Shown: piece by piece, positions 18,787-29,108 of the stretch
Position numbering within the stretch: position 1 is the first letter of the stretch
Layout of the letters: each line of letters starts with the position of its first letter
Source of the DNA: an uncultured Bacteroidales bacterium
GTDB lineage: Bacteria > Bacteroidota > Bacteroidia > Bacteroidales > Muribaculaceae
Assembly (NCBI GenBank): GCA_902774055.1
Contig: CACYGX010000022.1
Span: 1 to 64,000 of the forward strand
Length of the DNA stretch: 64,000 bases
Reading direction: 5' to 3'
The notes under the pieces: generated by a model
Databases searched by the model: none
Seen by the model: only the letters and a program-made list of their open reading frames with translations
Told to the model about the DNA's origin: nothing
Translations under genes and position numbers: made by a program

Positions 18787-20187
18787 TTAATCCATACCGA
18801 AGTCGATGGTTGGGGAATCACCCGAGCCACCGGGGCGCTTGGGCGACTTGGGCACATCGACGGCGGGGCGCTCCTGGTTGTTGGTCTGATGCTCCTTAAT
18901 CTGGTTGCGGAAGTCAGGTTTGCGCTTGTAGGTCGGCATCTTCTCAATCATGTCGATAACATCGTCATCGTCCATTTGCTCGGGAGAGAGCACGAAGTAG
19001 CGGGCGCGGTTCTGGGCCAGATTCTGCTTATTGATAGCCTCCTCGCCATACTCCTTCTTCAAGCGGTCGTCATCAGAGATGTTGCTGTGTGAGGGAACAG
19101 TGTCGCGGGGCCTTGTCGTGACTGTAGGCACGGGAGCTTCCTTGTCGAGCGACACGTTAAAGCCGGCGGCAAGAACGGTGATCTTGATCTGACCTTCCTC
19201 GAGGGTGCGGTCATGAGCGGTACCCCAGATGACATCAACCTCCTGGTCAAAGTTGGCCATGAACTCCTGAATCTCGGTGGTCTCACCCATGCGCAGCGGA
19301 GTCTTGCTATCGGGATTGAAATAGACGTTCATCAAGATCTTGCGTGAGCCATAGACGTCACGGTTCTTGAGCAGCGGCGACTCCAGGGCGTCCTCGATAG
19401 CCTTAGAAACGCGGTGTTCGCCCGAGCCGTAGCCCGAACTGATGATGGCGGCACCACCATTGCGCAGGGTGGTGTTCACATCGTTGAAGTCGAGGTTGAT
19501 GACGCCCTTGACGGTAATCAGGTCACTGATGCTGCGGGCAGCAGTGGTCAAGGTATCATCGGCCTTACCGAAAGCGTTGGTGAAGTCGAGGTCGCTATAA
19601 ATCTCGGTCAAACGCTGGTTGTTGATGATGAGCAGGGCATCGACATACTTGCCCATCTCGTCGGCACCAGCAAGTGCCTTGAGAATCTTCTTGGGACCCT
19701 CAAACAGGAAGGGGATGGTCACGATGCCGATGGTGAGGACGCCCTTCTCGTGAGCGATGCGGGCCACAACGGGAGCAGCACCTGTACCGGTACCACCACC
19801 CATACCAGCGGTGATGAAGACCATCTTGGTATCATCGTCGAAGAGTTGTGCAATCTCTTTTTCACTCTCCTCGGCGGCACGCTTGGCCGTTTCGGGAATG
19901 TTACCGGCACCCAGGCCGTGGGTCGTGTTCGGGCCCAGCAGCACGCGATTGGGCACGGGCGACTCGTTGAGTTGCTGACGATCGGTATTGAGGACGACAA
20001 ACGAGACGCCCTCGATATTCTGCATATACATGTGGTTGATGGCATTGTTGCCACCGCCACCCACGCCCATCACCTTGATGATTGTGGGCATCTGATTCTT
20101 CTCAGCGAAGCCAGAATTCTTATCCAGTGTTGCCATGATGTCAGGGTTGGTGCCACCAGCATTGAACATATCTTTATTATCAGTCAT
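18787..20187 (-). CDS. Cell division protein FtsZ
   Basis: 466 aa. It is the tubulin-like GTPase that forms the cytokinetic ring. It has the N-terminal glycine loop [13 protein letters not shown], the tubulin signature [10 protein letters not shown] near residue 130, and the T7-loop region NLDFNDV. The GTPase core ends near residue 340; the remaining ~125 residues form a long, charged, low-complexity tail with repeated Pro, Asp and Lys. The extreme C-terminus SPTIDFGMD does not resemble the D-IPxFLR peptide of E. coli FtsZ. It is the last gene of the dcw cluster, 52 nt after ftsA. Confidence 0.97.
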   Translation of the reverse strand: MTDNKDMFNAGGTNPDIMATLDKNSGFAEKNQMPTIIKVMGVGGGGNNAINHMYMQNIEGVSFVVLNTDRQQLNESPVPNRVLLGPNTTHGLGAGNIPETAKRAAEESEKEIAQLFDDDTKMVFITAGMGGGTGTGAAPVVARIAHEKGVLTIGIVTIPFLFEGPKKILKALAGADEMGKYVDALLIINNQRLTEIYSDLDFTNAFGKADDTLTTAARSISDLITVKGVINLDFNDVNTTLRNGGAAIISSGYGSGEHRVSKAIEDALESPLLKNRDVYGSRKILMNVYFNPDSKTPLRMGETTEIQEFMANFDQEVDVIWGTAHDRTLEEGQIKITVLAAGFNVSLDKEAPVPTVTTRPRDTVPSHSNISDDDRLKKEYGEEAINKQNLAQNRARYFVLSPEQMDDDDVIDMIEKMPTYKRKPDFRNQIKEHQTNNQERPAVDVPKSPKRPGGSGDSPTIDFGMD

Positions 20188-20239
20188 ATTGAGTTGTATT
20201 TATTTTAATATTGGGTAAATGACACTTAACACATAACTA

Positions 20240-21565
20240 TTACTGTTCGTCATCGGTATCTTCATCCTCAGACATCAGGTTCTTGAGTTTCTCGACCCAT
20301 TTTGAGCCCCAGCTACTCTGCTTCTTGTTTTTTTCCTTCGTGGGATTATTAGGCTTTTCAGTACGTTCGGGCTCTACCTGCTGTTGGCGGGGGAATGAAC
20401 CGTCAAATGTAGGATCCTCATAACGGTTGAGTTCCACACAGGTCTCACCCTCGGGAATCATGTCAGCAGCCTTGGCGAGCAGCGAGAACACCTCGATGTA
20501 CTCCATGCGGTTGATCTCATTGTTGAGGATGTTGAGCGTGGGCGGATTCTGTCCCATGCGCACCTTGATCTTGATGGTCTCCTCAAGTTTCTGCTGCAAG
20601 CCGCCCAAGTGAGCACCGCCACCGATGAGGATGATGCTCTGGATGCCATCCGACGAAACGCCGGCATCGGCCAGTTGCTGGTTGATGTTGGCGATAATCT
20701 CACCAGTTCGTGCGGCGATATAGTTGGCGGCATCAGGTGCTACCACACCCTCGATCTTCACGTTGCTCACGTTGCTGGGATCGAGCGGGTTGTTGATATT
20801 CTTCTTGACGTTCTCGGCCGTCTCTTCAAGTACGCTCAAGCCATTCATCACGTCACGTGTCAGGTTGCGACCACCCAGGGGCAGGGTGCTCAAGTAGATG
20901 AGTGAACCGTTCTTGTAGATGGTCACGGTCGTTGTCTCGGCGCCCAGGTCCACAAGCATGCAACCCAGTTCACGGTCGCTATCGGTAAGGATCTGCTCGG
21001 CAACTGCCAGCGGGGTAACGATATAGTCCTTAACAGGGATGCCGAAGGTCATCAATCGGTTCAGGTTCAACTTGAGAGCGGGCTTGGCCACAATCAGGTT
21101 GACCTTGATCTTTATGGACGAGCCAAACTGGCCCACAGGATTGGTGGTCTCGACCTTATCGACGTAGAAGGCACGAGGCACGATATCAACCGTGTCATAG
21201 TTGCGGACTGGGGTACTGGTGGCTTCGTGAATGATGCGGTCAATGAGTTCGCGGGTGATGGGCTCGGTCGAGCCGACACTGCGGTTCACCTCACTGACGA
21301 TGCTGTGCAGCGACCTGCCGCTCACGCCCAGATAGACCTGCTTGATGCGGCCATCAATCATTCCCTCAAGGTTGTGGAGGATGCGGTTGATGCTGCTCTT
21401 GATATTCTCGACATTCTGTACAATGCCATATCTCACGCTATTGAGGTGTTTCTCCTCTTGCAAGTGATAGACACTCAAGTGTCCGGCCAAAGTCTTCTCG
21501 GCGATAGCTCCAACAATCTTGGAACTTCCAATTTCAAGTGCTACAATATATTGGTTCTTTTCCAT
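20240..21565 (-). CDS. Cell division protein FtsA
   Basis: 441 aa. It is an actin-like ATPase that tethers FtsZ to the membrane. The N-terminus IVALEIGSSKIVGAIAEK is the phosphate-1 loop; LVDLGAETTTVTIY and IILIGGGAHLGGL are the phosphate-2 and adenosine motifs. The C-terminus carries a charged linker and then an amphipathic stretch (WGSKWVEKLKNLM) that would act as the membrane anchor, followed by an acidic tail DEDTDDEQ. ATG start, 45 nt after ftsQ and 52 nt before ftsZ. Confidence 0.96.
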   Translation of the reverse strand: MEKNQYIVALEIGSSKIVGAIAEKTLAGHLSVYHLQEEKHLNSVRYGIVQNVENIKSSINRILHNLEGMIDGRIKQVYLGVSGRSLHSIVSEVNRSVGSTEPITRELIDRIIHEATSTPVRNYDTVDIVPRAFYVDKVETTNPVGQFGSSIKIKVNLIVAKPALKLNLNRLMTFGIPVKDYIVTPLAVAEQILTDSDRELGCMLVDLGAETTTVTIYKNGSLIYLSTLPLGGRNLTRDVMNGLSVLEETAENVKKNINNPLDPSNVSNVKIEGVVAPDAANYIAARTGEIIANINQQLADAGVSSDGIQSIILIGGGAHLGGLQQKLEETIKIKVRMGQNPPTLNILNNEINRMEYIEVFSLLAKAADMIPEGETCVELNRYEDPTFDGSFPRQQQVEPERTEKPNNPTKEKNKKQSSWGSKWVEKLKNLMSEDEDTDDEQ

Positions 21566-21610
21566 AAAACTGATTGATGAATGTAATATTGTTTTTGTTT
21601 TTGTTGTTAT

Positions 21611-22531
21611 TTAATCTTGTTTTTTTTGGTTCTTGTTGTCGGCGGCGGGTTTCTCCTGATTGGAGTCTTCCTTCTTGGGCTCAGTTTTCTCTTGCTGCTC
21701 AGCCTTCTTGGCATCGGCAGGCGTGCCCAGGGTCATCGTCTGGATGTCAGGGGCCTGTTCATCGTCTTCGGGGTCATACTCGACAACCTTCTCTACAGCC
21801 TTGACGCGCCGGGTGGCGACAATCTGGTGATTCCACTTCACCGAGATGGTGTCATAGGTGTTCCAACCGCGCTTGGGCATCACCTGGGTATAGAACTGCT
21901 TGAGCTTGGCAAACTTGTTGTCAAAGCCGTCGGCGCTACCGATATTGATGACATGCCCGCTCATGTTGGGGATCAAGATGATGTTGTTGGTGTCACGCAC
22001 CTGATACATCGATATCAAGGAGTGGAGCAATGAGTCCTGCTCGACATAGTCGATGAGTGAGAGCAGGCGGGTAGCGGGGTACTTGCGGGTAAAATGACCT
22101 CTCACCACGGGCACATCACAATGGTAGAAACTTGTCACTGCCATGTGCTTGCCGGCACGGTTCACGTAGTAGGAGTTGTCGCCGTCAAACACGCGGAGAA
22201 CGGGCACCAACTGGCTCACGCGGATGAGCACGCGCCCGTCCTGGCACTTGACGCAGTCGGCATTCTCGAGATAGGGCGACTGGCGCAGGGCTTCCTCGAT
22301 GTCCGAGGCGTCAATCTCACCCATGCGCTTGCCCACGACCTTGATGCCTTGCCCCTTCAGGTCATTGAGTACACCCTGAGGCGTGACAAATGAGGTGCTA
22401 TCGGCATTGACGACCTCGACATCAATTGCCGTGCACAATTCACCCATTGACTTGTTGCGCGCCCACAAGATGCCCGTGGTGAGCGCAACCGCCATGATGA
22501 GAAGGATGCTATTTTGTATCAGTCGTTTCAA
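21611..22531 (-). CDS. Cell division protein FtsQ
   Basis: 306 aa. It is a bitopic inner-membrane protein linking cytoplasmic and periplasmic divisome parts. A single N-terminal helix (LIQNSILLIMAVALTTGIL) is followed by a POTRA-like segment (DVEVVNADSTSFVTPQGV) and the FtsQ beta domain; the last ~40 residues are a charged Lys/Glu/Gln tail. The only start that keeps the whole helix is a TTG at 22531, whose last bases overlap the murC stop (TTGA). An ATG at 22495 would cut the helix. The TTG start implies low or coupled translation, which fits a low-copy divisome protein. Confidence 0.9.
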   Translation of the reverse strand: MKRLIQNSILLIMAVALTTGILWARNKSMGELCTAIDVEVVNADSTSFVTPQGVLNDLKGQGIKVVGKRMGEIDASDIEEALRQSPYLENADCVKCQDGRVLIRVSQLVPVLRVFDGDNSYYVNRAGKHMAVTSFYHCDVPVVRGHFTRKYPATRLLSLIDYVEQDSLLHSLISMYQVRDTNNIILIPNMSGHVINIGSADGFDNKFAKLKQFYTQVMPKRGWNTYDTISVKWNHQIVATRRVKAVEKVVEYDPEDDEQAPDIQTMTLGTPADAKKAEQQEKTEPKKEDSNQEKPAADNKNQKKQD

Positions 22532-23910
22532 TGCTTCTGTTTCTTAAATTCGTCACAAATTTGTGGCAGCAGATTGGCGATATCGCCAGCACCCGCTGTC
22601 AATAAAACGTCAAAATTACTCAAATGTATTGACTTAATCAAATTTTCTTTCGAGTAAATGAATTTTTTAGCACTTGTTATATTTTCAAGTATCATTTCAC
22701 TGGCTACTCCAGGGATGGGTTGCTCGCGTGCGGGATAGATGGGAAGCAGGATCACCTCGTCGGCCAGCGAGAGTGCCTGGGCAAAGCCTGGGGCGAAATC
22801 TCGGGTCCTGGTATAGAGGTGCGGCTGGAAGATGACGGTCAACTGACGACCGGGGTACAGGTCGCGCACCGACGTGATGCTCGCGCGCAACTCGTCGGGG
22901 TGATGGGCATAGTCGTCAATCATGACCTTGCCGTGCTCACCATCCTCCTTGAGCCAGAATTCAAAACGACGCTTGGGTCCCATGAAGGTGCCGATAGCGT
23001 CACGCATGGCCTCCAACGGAGCGTCCACCAGTCGGCATGCCGCCATAGCGGCTATAGCGTTCTCGATGTTGACGGTCACGGGCACACCCAGGCTGACGTC
23101 CTTCAAGGTCTCCCACGGCGTCACCAGGTCAAACGTGATGTTGCCGTTGCCCTTACGGATGTTGACGGCATGGAAATCGCCCTCGTCGCGGCTATAGGTA
23201 TAGGTTTTCACCTGATCCCCTACCCTGGGTTTCAAGGCTAATCCCGTGTGGATAATCAGGGCTCCACCAGGCTGAATCAGCTCGGTGAAATGGGCGAAAC
23301 TCTCAAGGTAATTCTCGGCCGTGCCATAGATGTCCAAATGGTCGGGGTCGGTCGAGGTCACCACAGCGACGTGGGGCCGCAGGTGATGGAATGAGCGGTC
23401 AAACTCATCGGCCTCGATGACCGAGAACGGACTTGTCTTTGACAGCAGGAAATTGCTGTTGTAGTTTCGCAACACACCACCCAAGAATGCATTACAGCCT
23501 ATGCCTGACGAGTGCAGGATGTGAGCCGCCATGCTCGATGTGGTGGTCTTGCCATGAGTACCTGCAAAGCACAAACCGCGAGAATGCTCGGTGACGATAC
23601 CCAGCAGGGCAGCACGCTTGAGCACTTGGAAACCATGCTCACGAAAGTAGGTCAACCCTTGATGACTGTCAGGGACAGCAGGGGTATAGACCACGAGTGT
23701 GCGCTCGGGATCGCGGCAATCGGCGGGAATGAGCGTGGGATCCTCGTCAAAGTCGATGTGGACGCCCTCGCGCTGCAGGGCATCAGTCAATTCGCTAGGC
23801 GTGCGGTCATAGCCTGCCACACGCTTGCCCATGGCGAGGAAATACCTCTCCAGGGCAGCCATCCCGATACCGCCTGCACCGACAAAATATAATGAGTCAA
23901 AGTCCTTCAT
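22528..23910 (-). CDS. UDP-N-acetylmuramate--L-alanine ligase
   Basis: 460 aa. It adds the first amino acid, L-alanine, to UDP-MurNAc in the cytoplasm. It shows the N-terminal nucleotide-binding fold (FVGAGGIGMAALERYF), the Mur ligase ATP loop GTHGKTTTSSMAA near residue 115, and the central motif DDYAHHPDELRAS. Length is normal. It starts with ATG 36 nt after murG and overlaps ftsQ by 4 nt, so it is coupled with division genes in the dcw operon. Confidence 0.97.
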   Translation of the reverse strand: MKDFDSLYFVGAGGIGMAALERYFLAMGKRVAGYDRTPSELTDALQREGVHIDFDEDPTLIPADCRDPERTLVVYTPAVPDSHQGLTYFREHGFQVLKRAALLGIVTEHSRGLCFAGTHGKTTTSSMAAHILHSSGIGCNAFLGGVLRNYNSNFLLSKTSPFSVIEADEFDRSFHHLRPHVAVVTSTDPDHLDIYGTAENYLESFAHFTELIQPGGALIIHTGLALKPRVGDQVKTYTYSRDEGDFHAVNIRKGNGNITFDLVTPWETLKDVSLGVPVTVNIENAIAAMAACRLVDAPLEAMRDAIGTFMGPKRRFEFWLKEDGEHGKVMIDDYAHHPDELRASITSVRDLYPGRQLTVIFQPHLYTRTRDFAPGFAQALSLADEVILLPIYPAREQPIPGVASEMILENITSAKKFIYSKENLIKSIHLSNFDVLLTAGAGDIANLLPQICDEFKKQKH

Positions 23911-23946
23911 TTTACTGTTAATAGGCTGTTAATTGTTCAATTAAGT

Positions 23947-25068
23947 TTACTTCAAACCGATGATTTTCTCCACCTCGTCAACGATGTGCTCGGCAGCGTC
24001 GCGCAGGGCCATTTTCTCGACATTAGCACCCAGCTGAGCGATTCTCGGAGTGTCAACTACGGTATCGAGCATGACATCCACGAGTTGTGAAACGGCATCG
24101 GCATCGCGCACCATGATGGCCGCGTCATGGTTGACAAGGGCCTGGGCGTTTTTGGTCTGGTGGTCCTCAGCGACATTGGGCGAGGGCACAAGAATGGCGG
24201 CCTTGCCCAGGAGTTGCAATTCTGAGATAGAGCTGGCACCAGCACGCGACACAACCAGGTCAGCGGCACGATAGGCCATGTCCATGTTGCTGATGAAGGG
24301 CATCTGCACCACATTCTTCACGCCCGACGCCTTCAGGGCCTCACTGCACTGCTGGTCATAGATTTTTCCTGTTTGCCAGATGACCTGAACATCATAGGCC
24401 TGCCCTATCTTCTCCAGCCCAGCGATCATCGCATTGTTAATGGTGCGCGCACCCAGGCTGCCACCGATGATGAGGATGGTCTTCTTGATGGGATCCACGC
24501 CCATCGCCTGGCGTGCCTGTTCGGGTGTAGCGCCACAGTCGAGCAGGTTGCGCCTGACGGGATTGCCCGTGAGAACAATCTTTTCGGCAGGGAAGAAGCG
24601 CTCCATGCCCTCATAGGCCACGCAGATGCATTCGGCCTTGGCTGCGAGCAGCTTGTTGGTCACTCCGGCATAGGAATTCTGTTCCTGAAGGAGGGTGGGA
24701 ATATTCTGTTTCTGCGCCGCCTTGAGCATCGGCCCGCTGGCATAGCCACCCACACCTATGGCGATATTGGGCTTGAAATCCTTGAGGATTTTCTTCGCCA
24801 AGCCCATGCTCTTGAGCAGCCGGGCCACCACTTTGAAATTGCGAAGCAGGTGCTTGCGGTCAAAGCCACTCACCGGCAAACCGATGATGTTATATCCCGC
24901 AGCAGGGACCTTCTCCATTTCCATGCGCCCCTCGGCACCGACAAAAAGGATTCTGGCATCGGGGTAACGACGCTTGACTTCGTTAGCGATCGACAGCGCG
25001 GGGAAAATGTGCCCGCCAGTGCCTCCACCGCTCACCAATACATTGATTTGTTGATTATTTCCAGACAT
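23947..25068 (-). CDS. Lipid II synthase MurG (GlcNAc transferase)
   Basis: 373 aa from the ATG at 25068, giving MSGNNQQINVLVSGGGTGGH; a longer upstream frame adds residues that the family lacks. MurG transfers GlcNAc from UDP-GlcNAc to lipid I on the inner face of the membrane. It has the GGGTGGHIFPALS loop, GVGGYASGP, GGSLGARTIN and the acceptor/UDP-binding region VVSRAGASSISELQLLGKAAILVPSP. Its start overlaps the end of ftsW by 14 nt. Confidence 0.96.
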   Translation of the reverse strand: MSGNNQQINVLVSGGGTGGHIFPALSIANEVKRRYPDARILFVGAEGRMEMEKVPAAGYNIIGLPVSGFDRKHLLRNFKVVARLLKSMGLAKKILKDFKPNIAIGVGGYASGPMLKAAQKQNIPTLLQEQNSYAGVTNKLLAAKAECICVAYEGMERFFPAEKIVLTGNPVRRNLLDCGATPEQARQAMGVDPIKKTILIIGGSLGARTINNAMIAGLEKIGQAYDVQVIWQTGKIYDQQCSEALKASGVKNVVQMPFISNMDMAYRAADLVVSRAGASSISELQLLGKAAILVPSPNVAEDHQTKNAQALVNHDAAIMVRDADAVSQLVDVMLDTVVDTPRIAQLGANVEKMALRDAAEHIVDEVEKIIGLK

Positions 25069-26401
25069 TTTTTGGAGGTATTTCAGTTGGGTTTTCGGCA
25101 TCAAGCCCCTCGATGATGGGGGTGTCCTCAACCTTGTTTTTCTTGTTTCCGTAGTTTGCGATCGTGCGGCTCACACTCAACATTACGCCAAAGGCCACAC
25201 TGATCACGATGATAGACGTACCACCCTTGGAAATCAGGGGTAACGGCTGTCCCGACACGGGGAACACACCCACGTTGATGGCCATGTGGAACAGGGCCTG
25301 GAACGTGATGAATGACGCCATACCGATGACGAGCAACGAGGGTAGTACACGCTTGCTGCGCCGCACAATCATCGCGGCACGGCCCAGCAGGGACAGATAG
25401 AGCAACAGCACGAAGATGCCGCCCACAAGGCCCGTCTCCTCGACGATAATCGAGTAGATGTAGTCGCTGAAGGCCAGCGGCAGACGGCTACACTCACGCG
25501 ACTTGCCGATGCCGCACCCCAAGGGGCCGCCATGGGCCTGAGCCATGCGCGAGAACATCTCTTGCTGGTTCTGGGGGGTGATGGGATAGTACACGAGCGA
25601 GTCGCTGTGCCACCAACGCTTGAGTCGGTTTTTCCAAGTGCCCTCACGGTTCTCGCTGGGAGCCGCATTGGACATCTCCTCGACAACGACACCAGGCGCG
25701 TTTTCCACCATCTGCACCTCCTGCATGGCACCCGTCTTCTTGTCATTATTGCTCTTGATGATGTACAGGCAACCCATCAAGATGCCAAAGAACACCATCA
25801 GGATACCAATCTTCTTGAGCCGGGCACCGCCAATGAGCAGCATCGAGCCACTGATGGCAATCAGCAGCAACGTGTTGGTCAAGCCGCTCTTGATCATCAA
25901 GGCGCCATAGAAGGCTACCGCTACCGCGGCCCAAATCAGGCCCGAATTGCTGATGTCCTGATTCTTCTGTGACTTGGCGAAGATATAGGACAGCAGCGTG
26001 ACAATCGAGAGTTTGGCCAACTCGGCCGGCTGCAGGGTGAGCACACCAGGAATAATCGTCATGGCGCGACGGGCACCATTGATGAGTTCGCCGAAGAACA
26101 TCACATAGATCAGGCTGATCACCGTAATGACAGCCAGACCAGGTATCATCAGGTAGAGGAACAACGGCTTGTTGTAGTCCAGCCGTTGAAGCCAGAAGAC
26201 CGCTACAGCACCGCAACCCAGGAAAATGCACTGCTTGATAATGGGCATATAGATGCCCTGAGCAGCAATTTCGCGGCTCGACGCGCTGTAGCTCTCCACA
26301 ATGGAGATGATGAGCAGCATGATGTAGATGCCCCAAATCCAGGGGTCACCATACTTCTGCGAGATCTCGGTGTATTTTTTTGTCTTTTCGTTGGGAGACA
26401 T
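25055..26401 (-). CDS. Cell division protein FtsW (lipid II polymerase, SEDS family)
   Basis: 448 aa. It is a polytopic membrane protein with about ten helices that polymerises lipid II with its partner transpeptidase. SEDS hallmarks are visible: the conserved PAELAKLS segment, a long periplasmic loop carrying AHGGPLGCGIGKS, and GMASFITFQALFHMAINVGVFPVSGQPLPLISKGGTS near the end. The periplasmic loop around residues 215-280 is longer than in E. coli. Start is ATG, 43 nt after murD; the end overlaps murG. Confidence 0.95.
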   Translation of the reverse strand: MSPNEKTKKYTEISQKYGDPWIWGIYIMLLIISIVESYSASSREIAAQGIYMPIIKQCIFLGCGAVAVFWLQRLDYNKPLFLYLMIPGLAVITVISLIYVMFFGELINGARRAMTIIPGVLTLQPAELAKLSIVTLLSYIFAKSQKNQDISNSGLIWAAVAVAFYGALMIKSGLTNTLLLIAISGSMLLIGGARLKKIGILMVFFGILMGCLYIIKSNNDKKTGAMQEVQMVENAPGVVVEEMSNAAPSENREGTWKNRLKRWWHSDSLVYYPITPQNQQEMFSRMAQAHGGPLGCGIGKSRECSRLPLAFSDYIYSIIVEETGLVGGIFVLLLYLSLLGRAAMIVRRSKRVLPSLLVIGMASFITFQALFHMAINVGVFPVSGQPLPLISKGGTSIIVISVAFGVMLSVSRTIANYGNKKNKVEDTPIIEGLDAENPTEIPPKNVWK

Positions 26402-26444
26402 ATTCTAGTGGAAGGGGTTAAATTGCATTTATAGGGGTTAAATA

Positions 26445-27788
26445 TTACGCTTTCATCTTCTTGACACACTCCTTGAACTGGTTGCCGCGGTCGGCCATGC
26501 CGTTGAACAGGTCAAAGCTGGCGCAACAGGGCGAGAGCAGCACCGTGGAGCCTTCGTGGGCCAGCTGGCGGCACTTTTCCATGCACTCGGGCATGGAGGA
26601 GGCATCCGTCACCACAGGCACCTTGCCGTCAAAGAAGTCGTGCAGCTTGGCATTGTCCTTTCCCAAGCAGACAATAGCCGTCACCTTCTCCTTGACCAGC
26701 GGCTCAATCTGGCTATAGTCATTGCCCTTGTCGATACCGCCCAGGATGAGCACACACGGCTCGTTGACGCTCTCCAGGGCATACCAGCAGGCATCCACAT
26801 TGGTGGCCTTACTGTCGTTGATATAGCGAACGCCATCTACCGTATCGACGTACTCCAGGCGGTGAGGAACGGCCTCAAAATCCTGCAACGCCTCACGAAT
26901 GACGTCCTTGCGGATGTCAAACACCTGGGCCGACAAGCCAGCCGCCATGGTGTTATAGACATTGTGCAAGCCCTTGAGCGACAAACTCTCGCGCGAGATG
27001 TTCCAGCGGTCTCCATCAATGTTGAATTGGAGCACGCCATCGTGAACCCACGCGGCATTGCGGTCGTCATCGTCGGCCGTGAAACTCAGCAACCTTGACT
27101 CGATGGTGTGCTGATGCAGCTGCGAGGCGATGACAGGGTCATTCTGCCAGAAGATGAAGGAATCCTCATGGGTCTGGTTCTGGGTGATGCGGAACTTGGC
27201 GGCAGCGTAGTTCTCCATCTTGTAATCATAACGGTCCAAGTGGTCGGGAGTGATATTGAGCAATACCGCCACATTGGCCTTGAACTCATACATGTTATCG
27301 AGCTGGAAACTGCTCAACTCGATGACATACACGTCATGATGCTCGGTGGCCACCTGCAGCGCCAGGCTGCGGCCCACATTGCCCGCCAGGCCCACATTCA
27401 AGCCAGCCTTCTTGAAAATATGGTAGGTGAGCTTGGTGGTGGTCGTCTTGCCATTGCTACCGGTGATGCACACCATCTTGGCATCGGTATAGCGGCCTGC
27501 AAACTCTATCTCGCTCACGATCGGGATACCCTTCTCGATAGCCTGCGCTACCATCGGTGCGGTGTCGGGGATGCCAGGGCTCTTGACAATCTCGTCGGCA
27601 TTGAGGATTTTCTCGGGGGTATGGCCACCCTCTTCCCATGCGACGTCATATTGGCCGAGCAGGTCTTTATAGGCCTGTCCGATGCTACCGGCATCGCTCA
27701 GCCACACGTCCATGCCTTTCAGCTTGGCAAGCACCGCAGCACCCGCGCCGCTCTCGCCTCCACCCAATACTACTAATCGTTTTGCCAT
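26445..27788 (-). CDS. UDP-N-acetylmuramoylalanine--D-glutamate ligase
   Basis: 447 aa. It adds D-glutamate as the second residue of the stem peptide. It shows an N-terminal Rossmann-like domain (LVVLGGGESGAGAAVLAKLKG), the ATP loop GSNGKTTTTKLTYHI, and the conserved YINDSKATNVDACWYAL motif of MurD. ATG start; 35 nt after mraY and 43 nt before ftsW in the dcw operon. Confidence 0.97.
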   Translation of the reverse strand: MAKRLVVLGGGESGAGAAVLAKLKGMDVWLSDAGSIGQAYKDLLGQYDVAWEEGGHTPEKILNADEIVKSPGIPDTAPMVAQAIEKGIPIVSEIEFAGRYTDAKMVCITGSNGKTTTTKLTYHIFKKAGLNVGLAGNVGRSLALQVATEHHDVYVIELSSFQLDNMYEFKANVAVLLNITPDHLDRYDYKMENYAAAKFRITQNQTHEDSFIFWQNDPVIASQLHQHTIESRLLSFTADDDDRNAAWVHDGVLQFNIDGDRWNISRESLSLKGLHNVYNTMAAGLSAQVFDIRKDVIREALQDFEAVPHRLEYVDTVDGVRYINDSKATNVDACWYALESVNEPCVLILGGIDKGNDYSQIEPLVKEKVTAIVCLGKDNAKLHDFFDGKVPVVTDASSMPECMEKCRQLAHEGSTVLLSPCCASFDLFNGMADRGNQFKECVKKMKA

Positions 27789-27823
27789 TGTATTCTGTCA
27801 GGTGTTAAATGGTTACTGGTTTT

Positions 27824-29083
27824 TTAACGAATCTTGAGTGTAACAAACGTCAACGCGGCAAGCAGGATGCTCACCAGGAAGAAACGCATCACAATCTTGG
27901 CCTCGGGGATGCGGTGGTCAGGGGTCTTGACCTTGTAGTCCCACGTGATTTTCGCCGGGTCAATGGTGAAGTGGTGGTGCAAGGGCGTCATCTTGAACAG
28001 GCGGTGGTTAGCGCCGTGACGCTTCACATACCACACTTGCAGGATGACCGACAACTCCTCGATGAGGAAAATACCGCACAACAGGGGTATGAGCCACTCC
28101 TTGCGGATGAGGACGGCAAACACGGCAATGATGCCACCCAGGCAGAGGCTGCCCGTGTCGCCCATGAACACCTGGGCCGGATAGGAATTGTACCACAAGA
28201 AGCCAATGGTCGCGCCGATAAACGCCGCGGCATAGACTACAAGTTCGCTGCTATCTGGGATGTACATGATGTTCAGGTAGGACGAGTAGATGACGTTACC
28301 CCCCAGATAGCACATGATGGCTAGGGCAACGCCAATAATTGCTGAGGTTCCTGTCGCGAGTCCGTCAACGCCGTCGGTCAGGTTGGCACCGTTGCTCACC
28401 GCCGTGATGACAAAGATGGTCACCAAGATGAACAGGATCCAACCACCCAACTGCTTGTACTTGCCCATCCAGCCAGTGAAGAAGGCATAGTCAAAATTGT
28501 GGTTCTTGACAAAGGGCAACGTGGTCTTGGTCGCCTTGACGGCTTGGGACTTGTGAATCTGGACCAGTTCGGGGGTCTCGCTGCGACTTGTCACATGCAC
28601 GTTCTCGTTCATGATGATGGCGGGGCTCAAGTACATGGTCAGGCCCACAATGATGCCAAGGCCCACCTGGCCCACAATCTTGAACTTGCCCTTGAGGCCT
28701 TCCTTGTTGTGGTGGAAAACCTTGATGTAGTCATCGGCAAAGCCCAGCGCTCCACACCACAGTGTAGAGACAATCATGAGCAGCATATAGACGTTGTTGA
28801 GCTTGCCCAACAACAGGCAGGGTATCAAAATCGAAATGATGATGATGATACCACCCATGGTGGGGGTTCCCTGCTTGGACGAGTTGCCACCCAACTTCTC
28901 CTCGCGCTCCTTGTCACACATCTGGTGGTTCTTGAGCTTAAAGATGATGCGGCGACCGATCACGATGCCGATAAACAGCGAGAGAATGAAGGCAAACCCA
29001 GACCTGAAAGTGATGTACTCAAACAAGCGCGCACCACTCACGTGGTGATACTGCTCGAGGTAGTGAAAAAGATGATATAACAT
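27824..29083 (-). CDS. Phospho-N-acetylmuramoyl-pentapeptide transferase
   Basis: 419 aa, ten predicted helices. It moves phospho-MurNAc-pentapeptide to undecaprenyl phosphate, forming lipid I. Family motifs are clear: the PTMGGIIII loop, FADDYIKV with the catalytic Asp pair, NLTDGVDGLATG, FMGDTGSL and the HHH region TPLHHHFT. The length fits Bacteroidota MraY, which has an insertion of about 50 residues near residues 160-215 relative to E. coli. ATG start 25 nt after murE. Confidence 0.97.
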   Translation of the reverse strand: MLYHLFHYLEQYHHVSGARLFEYITFRSGFAFILSLFIGIVIGRRIIFKLKNHQMCDKEREEKLGGNSSKQGTPTMGGIIIIISILIPCLLLGKLNNVYMLLMIVSTLWCGALGFADDYIKVFHHNKEGLKGKFKIVGQVGLGIIVGLTMYLSPAIIMNENVHVTSRSETPELVQIHKSQAVKATKTTLPFVKNHNFDYAFFTGWMGKYKQLGGWILFILVTIFVITAVSNGANLTDGVDGLATGTSAIIGVALAIMCYLGGNVIYSSYLNIMYIPDSSELVVYAAAFIGATIGFLWYNSYPAQVFMGDTGSLCLGGIIAVFAVLIRKEWLIPLLCGIFLIEELSVILQVWYVKRHGANHRLFKMTPLHHHFTIDPAKITWDYKVKTPDHRIPEAKIVMRFFLVSILLAALTFVTLKIR

Positions 29084-29108
29084 ATCCTTGTTGTGAGAGG
29101 GTTAATAA

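Noticed and set aside
18699..18947. Small minus-strand frame overlapping the ftsZ end
   Set aside because: Overlaps the ftsZ coding region in another frame and runs through the terminator.
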